NCBI GenBank assembly: GCA_029248745.1
Contig: JAQWIT010000008.1
Coordinates: 1-64,000 of the forward strand
Direction: 5' to 3'
Source of the DNA: Gammaproteobacteria bacterium
GTDB lineage: Bacteria; Pseudomonadota; Gammaproteobacteria; Nitrosococcales; Methylophagaceae
Length of the DNA: 64,000 nt
Positions 9,380-19,596 of the stretch are shown piece by piece. A program made the position numbers and the translations under genes. The notes under the pieces are model-generated. The model searched no databases and was not told the origin of the DNA. It worked only from the letters and a program-made list of their open reading frames with translations. The number at the start of each line of letters is the position of its first letter. Position 1 is the first letter of the stretch.

Positions 9380-9832
9380 ATGCAACGAAGATTACTACTT
9401 AAAAGCCTGTTAGGCTTTACAACAATGGCTGCAGCAATGACTGCTATGCCAAGACTAGCAATGGCTAAATGGTCTAAAGCATTCGATAATGGTACCGTTG
9501 ATGGTGCCTTAAATGACCTGTACGGCAGTGCAGAACTGACTGCTGATGACGCAATTAAATTAAAAGTGCCAGAAATTGCTGAAAATGGTTCTGTTGTTCC
9601 TGTTACTGTGAAGTCAAAAATGGCTAACGTAACAAACATCAGTATCTTTGCAGACAAAAACCCACAACCTCTAGCAGCCTCTTTCACATTACCAGAGGGT
9701 GCTGCTGCAGAAGTTTCTATCCGTATTCGGCTTGGTGAAACTCAAGTCGTAAAAGCGGTCGTTGAAGCTGATGGTAAGCTCTACACTAAACAGCAAGAAG
9801 TTAAGGTAACAATCGGCGGCTGTGGCGGTTAA
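9380..9832 (+). CDS. soxY: Thiosulfate carrier protein SoxY
   Basis: Leader with MQRRLLLKSLLG; C-terminal GGCGG carrier motif. Confidence 0.95.
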   Translation: MQRRLLLKSLLGFTTMAAAMTAMPRLAMAKWSKAFDNGTVDGALNDLYGSAELTADDAIKLKVPEIAENGSVVPVTVKSKMANVTNISIFADKNPQPLAASFTLPEGAAAEVSIRIRLGETQVVKAVVEADGKLYTKQQEVKVTIGGCGG

Positions 9833-9859
9833 TCACTAAAAGATATTGAGGGTAGAAAC

Positions 9860-10162
9860 ATGAAAATTAAAGCAAAAATGAAAAAAGATATGGCTGTTGT
9901 CAAGGTACTTGCAAAGCACCCTATGGAAACGGGCCTTCGTAAAGACAAAAAAACAGATAAAGTTATCCCAGCTAAGTTCATCAAAGAACTTGTTTGTACA
10001 CATGGAGATAAAGTAGTGTTTCACGCTGACTTTGGCCGTGCGGTTTCTAAAAACCCATATGTGTCATTTTCATTCGCAGGCGCACAGAAAGGTGATACCA
10101 TTGCAATGACATGGACCGATAACACAAACGAAACGCTGACTGTTGAAGCGCCTGTTAAATAA
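9860..10162 (+). CDS. soxZ: Thiosulfate oxidation carrier complex protein SoxZ
   Basis: 100 aa, HPMETGLRKD...ARFGRAVSKNPYVSFSFAG-type sequence; follows soxY. Confidence 0.93.
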   Translation: MKIKAKMKKDMAVVKVLAKHPMETGLRKDKKTDKVIPAKFIKELVCTHGDKVVFHADFGRAVSKNPYVSFSFAGAQKGDTIAMTWTDNTNETLTVEAPVK

Positions 10163-10186
10163 GACGATACATTCAAGGATCTTTAT

Positions 10187-11023
10187 ATGAAAGGTTTAAC
10201 TTGTTTGTCTGCAATACTGCTTGGTTCACTGCTTGTTAGCGCCCCAAGTTATGCAGATCCTCAGTCTGACCAAGACGAAATCAGGACTTTTTTCCAAAAA
10301 CGTTTCCCTAAAGTCGAACTGGCAGGTTTTGCTGATGGTGCATATGCCATTAATGAAAATGCTCGCAGCCAATGGTTAGAAATTGAAGAATTTCCACCTT
10401 ACGAAGATGCCGTCGATGAAGGTCAAGAATACTTTGAAACACCTTTTGCAAACGGTAAAAGTTACGCTGACTGCTTCCCTAACGGCGGTATAGGTATTAA
10501 GCAGGATTACCCAAAATTTGATACTGACAGCGGTGAAGTCATCACTATCGAATATGCCATCAACCAATGTCGCACAAGCAATGGCGAAGAAGCTTTGCCA
10601 TACGGACAAGGCGAGCTCGCTTATGTCTCGGCTTACATGGCATCAACATCTAGAGACAATATTATTAATGTCATTATTCCAGATGATGAACGTGCTTTAG
10701 CCGCTTATGATGCGGGTAAGAGAATGTTTTATGAGCGAAAAGGCCAGCTTAACATGGCATGTGCTACTTGTCATATCAGCATTGCTGGCTCGCAATTGCG
10801 TGCAGAGATCACAAGCCCGGCATTAGGTCATACAACCCATTTCCCTGCATTTCGTTTCGCTTGGGATGATATCGGCACTTTACAAAAACGTTATGCGGGT
10901 TGTAATACACAAGTTCGTGCTAAACCCTTTGCACTTCAAAGTGAGCAATACCGTAACTTAGAGTATTTCCATACATATATGGCTAATGGCTTGCCGCTCA
11001 ATGGCCCAGGCTCAAGGAAATAA
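10187..11023 (+). CDS. soxA: Sulfur oxidation c-type cytochrome SoxA (mono-haem form)
   Basis: Signal peptide; single CATCH motif; C-terminal RYAGCNTQVRAKPF. Confidence 0.93.
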   Translation: MKGLTCLSAILLGSLLVSAPSYADPQSDQDEIRTFFQKRFPKVELAGFADGAYAINENARSQWLEIEEFPPYEDAVDEGQEYFETPFANGKSYADCFPNGGIGIKQDYPKFDTDSGEVITIEYAINQCRTSNGEEALPYGQGELAYVSAYMASTSRDNIINVIIPDDERALAAYDAGKRMFYERKGQLNMACATCHISIAGSQLRAEITSPALGHTTHFPAFRFAWDDIGTLQKRYAGCNTQVRAKPFALQSEQYRNLEYFHTYMANGLPLNGPGSRK

Positions 11024-11027
11024 CATC

Positions 11028-11387
11028 ATGGCAAAAACAACTTATTCTGCTTTCTTGGTTTTGCTTGCAGCCAGTGTAATAATGACTGGCTGTTCTGATT
11101 CAGGAATGGACACTGCTACAGAAAATCCTGCAACAGCACAACATGACGAGGCAGTCGATCTTGATACTTTGATCACAGATGCTGAGTCTTCACTTGCTGA
11201 AGCGGACAACCTCGGTTTTGCATGGAGTGTCACAGCGCCTCTTTTAGAGGAAGCCCACACTGCAGCCAAAGCCGGTAACGAAGAGCAAGCGATTGCTCTG
11301 TTCCAAGAAGTGAAACACCAATCTATGCTTGCTATAGAACAGGCTCACTATGCCGAGAAACATTGGCAATTACTTATCCCAAAGTAA
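11028..11387 (+). CDS. Lipoprotein, SoxK/SAXB-like (SoxXA-binding)
   Basis: Lipobox VIMTGC; helical repeat-like region; located between soxA and soxB. Confidence 0.65.
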   Translation: MAKTTYSAFLVLLAASVIMTGCSDSGMDTATENPATAQHDEAVDLDTLITDAESSLAEADNLGFAWSVTAPLLEEAHTAAKAGNEEQAIALFQEVKHQSMLAIEQAHYAEKHWQLLIPK

Positions 11388-11428
11388 ATAATTAGTTTAC
11401 TTTCAAAATAATTGAAGGAGAAAGACAT

Positions 11429-12082
11429 ATGAATAAAACGACACTCAAAGTAGCTGCTCTGTTTTTGTCACTTTTCGCTGTAGGTTCAGCATCAGCGCTT
11501 GATGTGCAATTAACACCAGAATTACCGTCAGTTGATGTGATGAACCATGGTGAGACAGTGACCATCATGAGAAATCAAGATACTAAAAATATGATTCGTG
11601 CTGATTACGCAAAAACATCTAGAAAATGTCCTCCTTTCTGTATCCGCCCTATTGTTATCGCTGAAGGTGTTGAAACCTTAGGTGAATTAGAAATCATTCA
11701 CTACGTTAAAATGGCCAGTGATGGCGACGATTCAATTTTGGTTATTGATTCACGCACACCTGACTGGGTTGCCAAAGGAACAATTGCTGGTTCTGTTAAT
11801 ATTCCATGGACGCATCTAGATACTGCTAAAGGTGCGAGCCCATTTGATATTGCTGAAATCATGCAAGAGAAATTTGGCGTCGAAGAACAAGAAGGTCTTT
11901 GGAACTACTCTAAAGCTAAAACATTAGTTCTGTTTTGTAATGGCATGTGGTGTGGTCAGTCTCCACGTAACATAAAAACGCTATTAAAATTTGGCTACCC
12001 AGCTTCAAAAATCAAGTGGTACCGTGGTGGTATGCAGAACTGGGAAACGTTAGGTTTATCTACAGTTAAGCCACCTAAGTAA
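11429..12082 (+). CDS. Periplasmic rhodanese-like sulfurtransferase (SoxL-like)
   Basis: Signal peptide; rhodanese domain with CNGMWCGQS active loop; between soxA/K and soxB. Confidence 0.8.
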   Translation: MNKTTLKVAALFLSLFAVGSASALDVQLTPELPSVDVMNHGETVTIMRNQDTKNMIRADYAKTSRKCPPFCIRPIVIAEGVETLGELEIIHYVKMASDGDDSILVIDSRTPDWVAKGTIAGSVNIPWTHLDTAKGASPFDIAEIMQEKFGVEEQEGLWNYSKAKTLVLFCNGMWCGQSPRNIKTLLKFGYPASKIKWYRGGMQNWETLGLSTVKPPK

Positions 12083-12114
12083 GCATCTAGCTTTACTTAC
12101 ACTTTACAACAAGG

Positions 12115-12158
12115 CAGCCTGGGACTATGTTATCAAGACTAGTTCTGGGCTGTTTTTT
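12115..12158 (+). terminator. Rho-independent terminator between rhodanese gene and soxB
   Basis: CAGCCTGGGACTA...TAGTTCTGGGCTGTTTTTT (stem with G-U pairs). Confidence 0.6.
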
Positions 12159-12184
12159 ATTATCTTACTGAAAAATGGTTAATT

Positions 12185-13945
12185 ATGAATCGTCGTGAAT
12201 TTACTCAGTTACTTGCTATCGCAAGTGCAGCCAATATTTTCCCTAGGACAGCGTTTTCTAATCACACTGCATCAAGACCGGAAAACATGTATGACATACC
12301 TAATTTTGGTAATGCTCGGCTGCTTCATATTACGGATAGTCACGCACAACTAAAGCCAATTTACTTTCGAGAGCCCAGTGTCAACATTGGCGTTCGCCAG
12401 GAAGATGGCAAACCACCCCATATCGTTGGTAAACCATTTCTAGATTATTTCAATATCAATGCCAATGGTATTCAATCACATGCTTTTACCTCTCTCGACT
12501 TCATTACAGCAGCAGAAAAATTTGGAAAAGTTGGCGGCTATGCTCACGTCAGTACTTTAGTTAAACAATTACGTCAAAGTTATGGTGATACTGACCGCTC
12601 ATTATTACTTGATGGCGGTGATACATGGCAGGGGTCAGCCACCGCTTATTGGACACGCGGCATGGATATGGTCGAAGCATCAAACTTGCTTGGGGTTGAT
12701 GTTATGACAGGACACTGGGAATTCACTTATCAAGATACTGAAGTCTTAAGTAATATCGAAGCCTTTAACGGAGAATTTATTGCGCACAACGTTAAAGTTA
12801 ACGAAGATGCCTTATTCGATGGTTCACCTGCTTACGATGAAGACACCGGTAACGCCTTTAAGCCATATACTATTAAAACGATGGGCAATCATCGCGTTGC
12901 TGTCATCGGACAGGCTTTCCCTTATACGCCAATAGCTAATCCAAGTCGTTTCATTCCAGATTGGACTTTTGGTATTCAAGCCCAAGAATTACAAGACCTT
13001 ATTGATGAGGTTAAGGAAACAGAGCAGCCTGATGCTGTCATACTCCTCTCTCATAATGGTATGGATGTCGATATCAAGCTTGCAGCGACTGTTGGTGGCT
13101 TAGACGCTATCTTAGGTGGACATACACATGATGGCGTACCTAAACCTGTCGAAGTTAGAAATGCTACTGGCGGTATCACATTAGTGACAAATGCTGGTTC
13201 AAACGGCAAATTTGTAGGCGTGTTAGACCTTGAATTGGGCAAAGGCCACGTTAAAGGCTTCCGTTACACCTTGCTGCCCGTTTTTTCTAACTACCTGGAA
13301 GCCGATGCAGAAATGGATACTTTCATCAATGATGTTCGTGCACCTTACGAAAGTCAGCTTAATGAAACCCTAGCTGTTTCTGATGAATTACTTTACCGTA
13401 GAGGTAACTTCAACGGTACCTTTGATCAGGTTATCTGCGATGCTCTTCGTGAAGTAAATGGTGCTGAAATTTCGTTATCACCTGGCTTCCGCTGGGGTAC
13501 GACCGTTATGCCAGGCCAAAACATTACCTTTGAACATGTTATGGATCAAACCTGCATCACTTACCCAGAAACCTACACACGTGAAATGACAGGTAGCGAA
13601 ATCAAGGCCATTCTTGAAGACGTCTGTGACAACTTATTCAATGTTGATCCTTTCTATCGTCAAGGCGGTGATATGGTTCGTGTTGGTGGTATGGATTATG
13701 TTTGTGACCCACTGGCAGGTTTTGGCGAACGCATCTCAAATATGACCCTAGATAGCGGTAAAACTATTGAGGCTGATAAGCGTTATAAGGTTGCTGGTTG
13801 GGCGACTGTGAACGCTCAGGCAGAAGGTGCGCCGATCTGGGATGTCGTTGCTGGTTACTTACGTGACAAGAAACAATTCTCAATTGAAAAGCTCAATACA
13901 CCGAAATTGAAGAATATGGCGGGTAACAAAGGCATTGTCACTTAA
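12185..13945 (+). CDS. soxB: Thiosulfohydrolase SoxB
   Basis: MNRREFTQLL leader; LLHITDSHAQLKP, LLDGGDTWQGS, MTGHWEFTY metallophosphatase motifs. Confidence 0.95.
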   Translation: MNRREFTQLLAIASAANIFPRTAFSNHTASRPENMYDIPNFGNARLLHITDSHAQLKPIYFREPSVNIGVRQEDGKPPHIVGKPFLDYFNINANGIQSHAFTSLDFITAAEKFGKVGGYAHVSTLVKQLRQSYGDTDRSLLLDGGDTWQGSATAYWTRGMDMVEASNLLGVDVMTGHWEFTYQDTEVLSNIEAFNGEFIAHNVKVNEDALFDGSPAYDEDTGNAFKPYTIKTMGNHRVAVIGQAFPYTPIANPSRFIPDWTFGIQAQELQDLIDEVKETEQPDAVILLSHNGMDVDIKLAATVGGLDAILGGHTHDGVPKPVEVRNATGGITLVTNAGSNGKFVGVLDLELGKGHVKGFRYTLLPVFSNYLEADAEMDTFINDVRAPYESQLNETLAVSDELLYRRGNFNGTFDQVICDALREVNGAEISLSPGFRWGTTVMPGQNITFEHVMDQTCITYPETYTREMTGSEIKAILEDVCDNLFNVDPFYRQGGDMVRVGGMDYVCDPLAGFGERISNMTLDSGKTIEADKRYKVAGWATVNAQAEGAPIWDVVAGYLRDKKQFSIEKLNTPKLKNMAGNKGIVT

Positions 13946-14083
13946 ATTAATGGCATAGCCCCAATATCAAACCTCCTTTTATTTAAACCAAATAGTTGAC
14001 AATAAAATCCCTATCTCCAAATTATAAATGCCTAAGCATACTGCAAAGCGTAGTCATAAAGACAGATACTATGAGGATAACGC

Positions 14084-14630
14084 CATGTCACAAACTGATG
14101 TAAAAAATGCCATGATGAAGATCATCACGGGCATTCAAGAAAACCCAAGCTCGTCTAAAGTTTTTTTCCGCGCAGCTACGCAGTGGGAAGAAGACGTTCG
14201 TTGTACAGCACAGGTAAGAGACTTCCCGCCAATGGTCATAGACGAACCGCCTGTTTTAGGTGGACAAGATGCTGGCCAAAACCCTGTCGAGCTCGTCCTA
14301 GTTGCATTAGGTACTTGCCAAGAAATCATGTATTCAGCTTATGCATCTGTCATGGGCGTTGAAATTGATTCTGTTAAAGTTAATGTGAAAGGTAATCTAG
14401 ACTTGAAAGGCATGTTTGGTCTTGATGAAACTGTTCCAGCTGGATTTACAGATGTTAGCTTTCAAACAGCTATCGAAAGTAGTGCCGATGACGAAGCATT
14501 GCTTAAACTTATAGAAGCTGCGGAAAGCAATTGTCCTGTATTAGACATCTTGACAAGAAAAGTGCCTGTCGATGGTACCGTGTCAATTAATGGGCGCGAC
14601 ATGAATAGCCTGATCAAAAAAAGTGTTTAA
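14084..14630 (+). CDS. OsmC family protein
   Basis: PVELVLVALGTCQEIMYSAYAS and ESNCPVLDIL motifs. Confidence 0.8.
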
Positions 14631-14655
14631 TTTTTGACCCGTACATGAAAATGTT

Positions 14656-14685
14656 GAGGGCTATCATATAGCCCTCTATTTCTTA
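14656..14685 (+). terminator. Rho-independent terminator
   Basis: GAGGGCTAT-CAT-ATAGCCCTC followed by TATTTCTT. Confidence 0.6.
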
Positions 14686-14756
14686 TCCAAGCATCCTTTA
14701 CCCATTAAAGCTTCCGTGACACTATAGTACCCACTCCGACAACACCTTGCTCCAAA

Positions 14757-15683
14757 ATGAGTATTTCAATGTTTTATCTCAGACAAATCATTCTCACTAG
14801 CACAGCCTTCCTTGCTTTTCTGGCACCTCCCGTTTATGCAAACTATATAGAGGTCACGCTGCTCGGCACTGGTACACCTAGGCCAAGTCTAGAACGCTTT
14901 GGCCCCTCAACACTAGTTCAAGCAAAAGGCCAATACTTCCTCTTTGATAGCGGTCGCGGTACAACAATTCGCTTAACACAAGCAGGGGTGCCACTCTCGC
15001 AAATCGAACATATTTATCTTACTCACTTACACTCTGATCACATTTCAGGCTTGAGCGATCTTTCTTTAACAAGTTGGATCTGGCAAAGACCAACGCCCTT
15101 GAAGCTAACCGGGCCCACAGGCACAAAAAACTTAGCCGAACATCTCAACCAAGCTTATGCTGCTGATTTTGATTATCGTACGAAGAATACCGGATTAGAC
15201 CCTAAGACATTTAGTATTGAAGGCCATAATATTTCAACAGAAGACGTTGTATACAAGCAGGGTGGCATAACCATCACAGCCTTCCTAGTTGATCATCACC
15301 CTGTTAAACCTGCATTTGGTTACCGTATTGACTATGGGAATGCTAGCGTTGTCATCTCTGGCGATACAGCGTATTCCACCAACCTCATTAAACATGCAAA
15401 AGGCGTTGACCTACTCATTCATGAAATCGCCGCTGCTAATACTCAACTACTAGCACAGAACCCCCGACTCAAAAAAGTATTGTCTTATCACACAACGCCT
15501 GAGCAAGCTGGCCGATTATTTGAGATCGTCCAGCCCAAGGCGGCTGTCTATAACCATGTTTTATTATTTGGTATTGATGAAGAGACTATCCTAGAAACAA
15601 CGCGTTCTTTTTTTCAGGGAAACCTGCGTGTGGGTAAAGACTTAATGAAAATAGGTGTTGGTGAAACCATTACCTTTTATTAA
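14757..15683 (+). CDS. Exported MBL-fold metallohydrolase (RNase Z-like branch)
   Basis: Signal peptide; LTHLHSDHISG motif; GDTAYS; YNHVLLF. Confidence 0.8.
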   Translation: MSISMFYLRQIILTSTAFLAFLAPPVYANYIEVTLLGTGTPRPSLERFGPSTLVQAKGQYFLFDSGRGTTIRLTQAGVPLSQIEHIYLTHLHSDHISGLSDLSLTSWIWQRPTPLKLTGPTGTKNLAEHLNQAYAADFDYRTKNTGLDPKTFSIEGHNISTEDVVYKQGGITITAFLVDHHPVKPAFGYRIDYGNASVVISGDTAYSTNLIKHAKGVDLLIHEIAAANTQLLAQNPRLKKVLSYHTTPEQAGRLFEIVQPKAAVYNHVLLFGIDEETILETTRSFFQGNLRVGKDLMKIGVGETITFY

Positions 15684-15917
15684 ACCAATTTCAAATTAAC
15701 CATTTAGTCAGTTTAAACTTTAATTCAGGCTTTTTTGAAAACTTCTTGGATCGAATTTGGTCTAGATATTCGTACAGTATAAAACTGGATATTTATGTCA
15801 TTTCACGCAGCATAACTTACTCTAACGAATTATCTCGTAATAATAGCCATATGATAGATAACACCGTATTCTTCCTGTACTTAGGGGCAATATTATTGAT
15901 TTAAAAAGCGCAGCAAT

Positions 15918-15935
15918 CCTAGTATTAATACTAGG
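15918..15935. promoter_or_regulatory. 18-bp perfect palindrome upstream of mtoX (candidate operator)
   Basis: CCTAGTATTAATACTAGG. Confidence 0.4.
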
Positions 15936-16164
15936 CTCTATTTCAATATCATTGATGTATCATCCGTGTAGGTATCTATCGATATAGGTATGTCAAGACT
16001 ATGATGCCTGCATGAAGGCGCATCATTTAAAGGCTAAAAACATCATTGAGTTTGGATTAAATTTTAACACTGGCAGAGAAAAACAGCCTTATGTTACTAT
16101 CTCTACCAAGCAGTATAAATTAAGTGTTTTAGTTTTGATGCGAATCGTAAATTTAGGAGATGAT

Positions 16165-17541
16165 ATGAATATCAAAAAGTTTATTAGCAAACCGCTAAAA
16201 GTATTAGCGCCATTTGTAGCTGCCTCAGTGATGGCTACAAACCCAGTTATGGCTGATGAAACATGTATGTCACCGTACATGGTTAAAATCGTTGGTCAAG
16301 AAGACTTCGTTTATGTTTGGACTCTGGGTGTTGAAGGCCTAGGTGACGGACAAGATAAAATGGTTACCGTTGACGTTAACCCAAAATCTGACAACTACGG
16401 TAAAGTGATTGCCTCTGAATCTGTCGGTGGACGTAACGAAGCACATCATTCTGGTTTCACAGATGATCGTAAATACCTTTGGGCTGGTGGTTTAGATTCA
16501 AACAAAATCTTTATCTTTGACGTACACACTGATCCAGCTAAAGCTACTTTAGTTAAAACTATCGATGACTTCGTTAGCAAATCAGGTGGTGTTGTTGGTC
16601 CTCACACAACTTACGCTCTTCCAGGCCGTATGATTATCACTGGTTTATCAAATAACCAAGATCACGGCGGTCGTACTGCATTAGTTGAATACACAAACGG
16701 TGGTGAATACATCGACACTTACTGGATGCCTACTGATGATAACCTTCAAGGTGCTCACAAAGGTGGACAGTTTGCTGACGGTTACGGCTACGACGTACGT
16801 GCATTACCATCTAAAAACGTGATGTTAACTTCATCATTCACTGGCTGGTCCAACTACATGATGGACTTCGGTGCGATGTTAGGTGATGCAGAAGCGATGA
16901 AACGTTTCGGTAACACAATGGTTATCTGGGATCTTCACACTCGTAAGCCTAAGCAAGTCTTAGACGTACCAGGTGCACCTCTAGAAGTACGTTGTGCATG
17001 GAAACCTGAAAACCAATACTGTTTCTCCACAACGGCATTGACTTCACAAATCGTTTTACTTCATGACAATGATAACGACGGTATGTGGCAAGCTGATAAC
17101 GTATCAGATATCGCTAACCCAGCTGATATCCCGTTACCAGTTGATATCTCTATCCAAAGTGATGATGCTCTTTTATGGGTTAACACTTTCTTAGACGGTA
17201 TGACACGTGCTTACGATATTACTGATCCACATGCGCCTAAAGAAGTCTACTCCAAGAAAATTGGTAACCAAGTAAACATGGTTTCTTCAAGCTGGGATGG
17301 TAAGCGTCTTTACTACACCACTTCTTTACTAGGTAACTGGGATAAGAAAGCACAAGATAATGACCAATTCATTAAACTTTACCACTGGGATGGTAAAGAA
17401 ATGACTGAACAGTTCGTTATTGACTTCCATGCAGAAAAACTAGGTCGTGCTCACCAAATGCGTTTTGGTGCTTACTCTCTCTACGGCAAAACAGCTAAAG
17501 TTGAGCAAGCTAAAAACCCAATCGTAGCAATGAGCAAGTAA
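16165..17541 (+). CDS. mtoX: Methanethiol oxidase (selenium-binding protein SBP56 family), exported
   Basis: Signal peptide MNIKKFISKPLKVLAPFVAASVMATNPVMA; NEAHHSGFTDDRKYLWAGGLDSNKIFIFD, YGYDVRALPSKNVMLTSSF, AHQMRFGAY; next to MauG-like gene. Confidence 0.85.
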   Translation: MNIKKFISKPLKVLAPFVAASVMATNPVMADETCMSPYMVKIVGQEDFVYVWTLGVEGLGDGQDKMVTVDVNPKSDNYGKVIASESVGGRNEAHHSGFTDDRKYLWAGGLDSNKIFIFDVHTDPAKATLVKTIDDFVSKSGGVVGPHTTYALPGRMIITGLSNNQDHGGRTALVEYTNGGEYIDTYWMPTDDNLQGAHKGGQFADGYGYDVRALPSKNVMLTSSFTGWSNYMMDFGAMLGDAEAMKRFGNTMVIWDLHTRKPKQVLDVPGAPLEVRCAWKPENQYCFSTTALTSQIVLLHDNDNDGMWQADNVSDIANPADIPLPVDISIQSDDALLWVNTFLDGMTRAYDITDPHAPKEVYSKKIGNQVNMVSSSWDGKRLYYTTSLLGNWDKKAQDNDQFIKLYHWDGKEMTEQFVIDFHAEKLGRAHQMRFGAYSLYGKTAKVEQAKNPIVAMSK

Positions 17542-17559
17542 TAGAAGTAAAGTGAAAAA

Positions 17560-18966
17560 ATGAAATATTCAAGTTTAAAAGTTAGTCTGCTAATACCGTT
17601 TTTTTTTTATAGTAACTACGGCTTTTCAGAAGAAATAACCGCCCAAGGAGCTGATAAAGTTCGGGACTTTTATAACGAAGAACATTTTATTATTGAGGAG
17701 CCAGAGGCAGGAGAGCAATCTCCCGCCTCTGGTAAGCCTCAAACCATAAACGGTGTTCGCATCGGGCCAGGAGATGATAAGACCGGATATGAGACAACAG
17801 GGTATACCACTAACTCTGTTGCTATAACGGCCCGTCAAGGCATAAAAGCAGACTTAATCCGTGTCGTAGAAAACCCACCTTTAGGCCTTCCTGAAATACC
17901 TGTACCAGTCGACAATCCTTTGACTGCTGAAAAAATTAATCTGGGTAGAAAATTATTTTTTGACCGTCGTTTATCCCTTAATGACACTTTTTCCTGTGCT
18001 ATGTGCCATGTTCCAGAGCAAGGGTTTACTAGCCATGAAGTCGAAAAGGCGGTTGGGCTAGAAGGGCGTTCAAATCGTCGAAACTCTCCATCAATCTATA
18101 ACACGGCCTATCTCGAACGATTATTTCATGATAATCGCGAAACAAGCCTAGAAAACCAAATATGGGGTCCTCTATTATCCAAAAATGAAATGGCAATGAC
18201 TTCTTTTGGCCATGTCTTGCAAAAACTAAGTACCCTCAAAGATTATGATGGCCTATTTGAAGCCGCATTCGACGGGGAAGGTGCCAATATTCTTACATTA
18301 GGTAAGGCTTTTGCCAGCTACCAGCGTGTGCTTGTATCAGGTAACTCCGCCTTTGACCGTTGGTATTTTGCTAATGAAGAAAATGCTATTTCAGACCAAG
18401 CCAAACGCGGATTTGAGTTGTTCCGTGGCAAAGGCCAATGTATCAGTTGTCATAGTGTTGGAGAGAAAACAGCTTTATTCACTGACAAGCTCGCGCACAA
18501 TACAGGCCTCGGCTTTAAGCGCTCTATGGGGAAAAAACCAGAGAAAGAGCGTATGTTGATCGCGCCAGGCACTTATGCTTACGTTAAGAAGTCCAAAAAG
18601 GATTTAGTTGGGCATCCAGAAATGGCTGATGTCGGTGTTTATGAGGTAACTCAAAATCCTGATGACCGATGGAAATACCGAACCCCAACATTGCGTAATG
18701 TTATTCTGACTGCGCCCTATATGCACGACGGTTCGATGCCCGACTTGAAAGAAGTAATTGCTTTTTATAATCAAGGCGGCATGCTCAAGAACGAAAGTGG
18801 CTTTCCGAATGTCACACAATCACCTCTGATACAACCCTTGGGTCTAACAGAGAATGAGATTAACGACTTAATTGCTTTTATGGAGACGTTGACGGGTGAC
18901 AATATTGCTGAAGTGATTTCTGATGCATTTTCCACACCGGTAGGCGATACAACAAATGAACACTAA
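17560..18966 (+). CDS. Dihaem cytochrome c peroxidase/MauG family protein
   Basis: Signal peptide; CAMCH and CISCH; YRTPTLRNVILTAPYMHDGSMPDLKEVIAFY. Confidence 0.88.
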   Translation: MKYSSLKVSLLIPFFFYSNYGFSEEITAQGADKVRDFYNEEHFIIEEPEAGEQSPASGKPQTINGVRIGPGDDKTGYETTGYTTNSVAITARQGIKADLIRVVENPPLGLPEIPVPVDNPLTAEKINLGRKLFFDRRLSLNDTFSCAMCHVPEQGFTSHEVEKAVGLEGRSNRRNSPSIYNTAYLERLFHDNRETSLENQIWGPLLSKNEMAMTSFGHVLQKLSTLKDYDGLFEAAFDGEGANILTLGKAFASYQRVLVSGNSAFDRWYFANEENAISDQAKRGFELFRGKGQCISCHSVGEKTALFTDKLAHNTGLGFKRSMGKKPEKERMLIAPGTYAYVKKSKKDLVGHPEMADVGVYEVTQNPDDRWKYRTPTLRNVILTAPYMHDGSMPDLKEVIAFYNQGGMLKNESGFPNVTQSPLIQPLGLTENEINDLIAFMETLTGDNIAEVISDAFSTPVGDTTNEH

Positions 18967-19492
18967 ACAATTCACACGATTTTCACGCCATGCATTTGTC
19001 ATTATCTGCTTAGCACTTTTTTCAGTAAACAGTTTCGCGAGTGATAAACCACTCATGTCTGAAATGACAGGTAATCGCACCGCACCTCCTATTGCATTGC
19101 CGGATAGTAATGGCCAGCCTTTCGATATGAAGGAATACGAAGGTAAATACGTTCTCGTTAACTTCTGGGCTCACTGGTGTGGCCCTTGTGTTAAAGAATT
19201 TCCTGCAATGCAGGCGCTATATGATGCTTTAAACCAAGATGGTTTTGAAATTATCGCCATTCATGCTGGACCGCCTCAGGGCCGTGTCCGTCCTTTCCTA
19301 AAAAAACACAATATCACTTTTAAAACTGTTTTAGACGCCAATATGTCCGTCGAAGGTTGGGAAGTTAAAGCATTACCGATGAGTTACCTTATTAGTTCTG
19401 AAGGTAAATTAATTTATAAAGCGCTTGGACCAAGGGAATGGGAAATTGATAAGATGCGAGCTTTAATGTCTGACTCGGGAAAAGCAAGCTAA
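18956..19492 (+). CDS. TlpA-like exported thioredoxin-fold protein
   Basis: Signal peptide; NFWAHWCGPCVKEFPAMQ. Confidence 0.88.
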   Translation: MNTKQFTRFSRHAFVIICLALFSVNSFASDKPLMSEMTGNRTAPPIALPDSNGQPFDMKEYEGKYVLVNFWAHWCGPCVKEFPAMQALYDALNQDGFEIIAIHAGPPQGRVRPFLKKHNITFKTVLDANMSVEGWEVKALPMSYLISSEGKLIYKALGPREWEIDKMRALMSDSGKAS

Positions 19493-19596
19493 TCATCACA
19501 ACCGTTTAATGCTCTCAGTGCCTACTAGGCGCTAAGCTATTTTATAGAATCTTTCGCTACCTAATATCAGGCAGTGCCTGAATGAGATTATAAATT

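Noticed and set aside
9256-9687. 143-aa minus-strand ORF across soxX/soxY
   Set aside because: Antisense to well-supported sox genes; no domain signature.
16012-16164. N-terminal extension of the mtoX ORF
   Set aside because: The signal peptide starts at ATG 16165 after GGAGATGAT; the upstream 51 codons look non-coding and hold leader elements.
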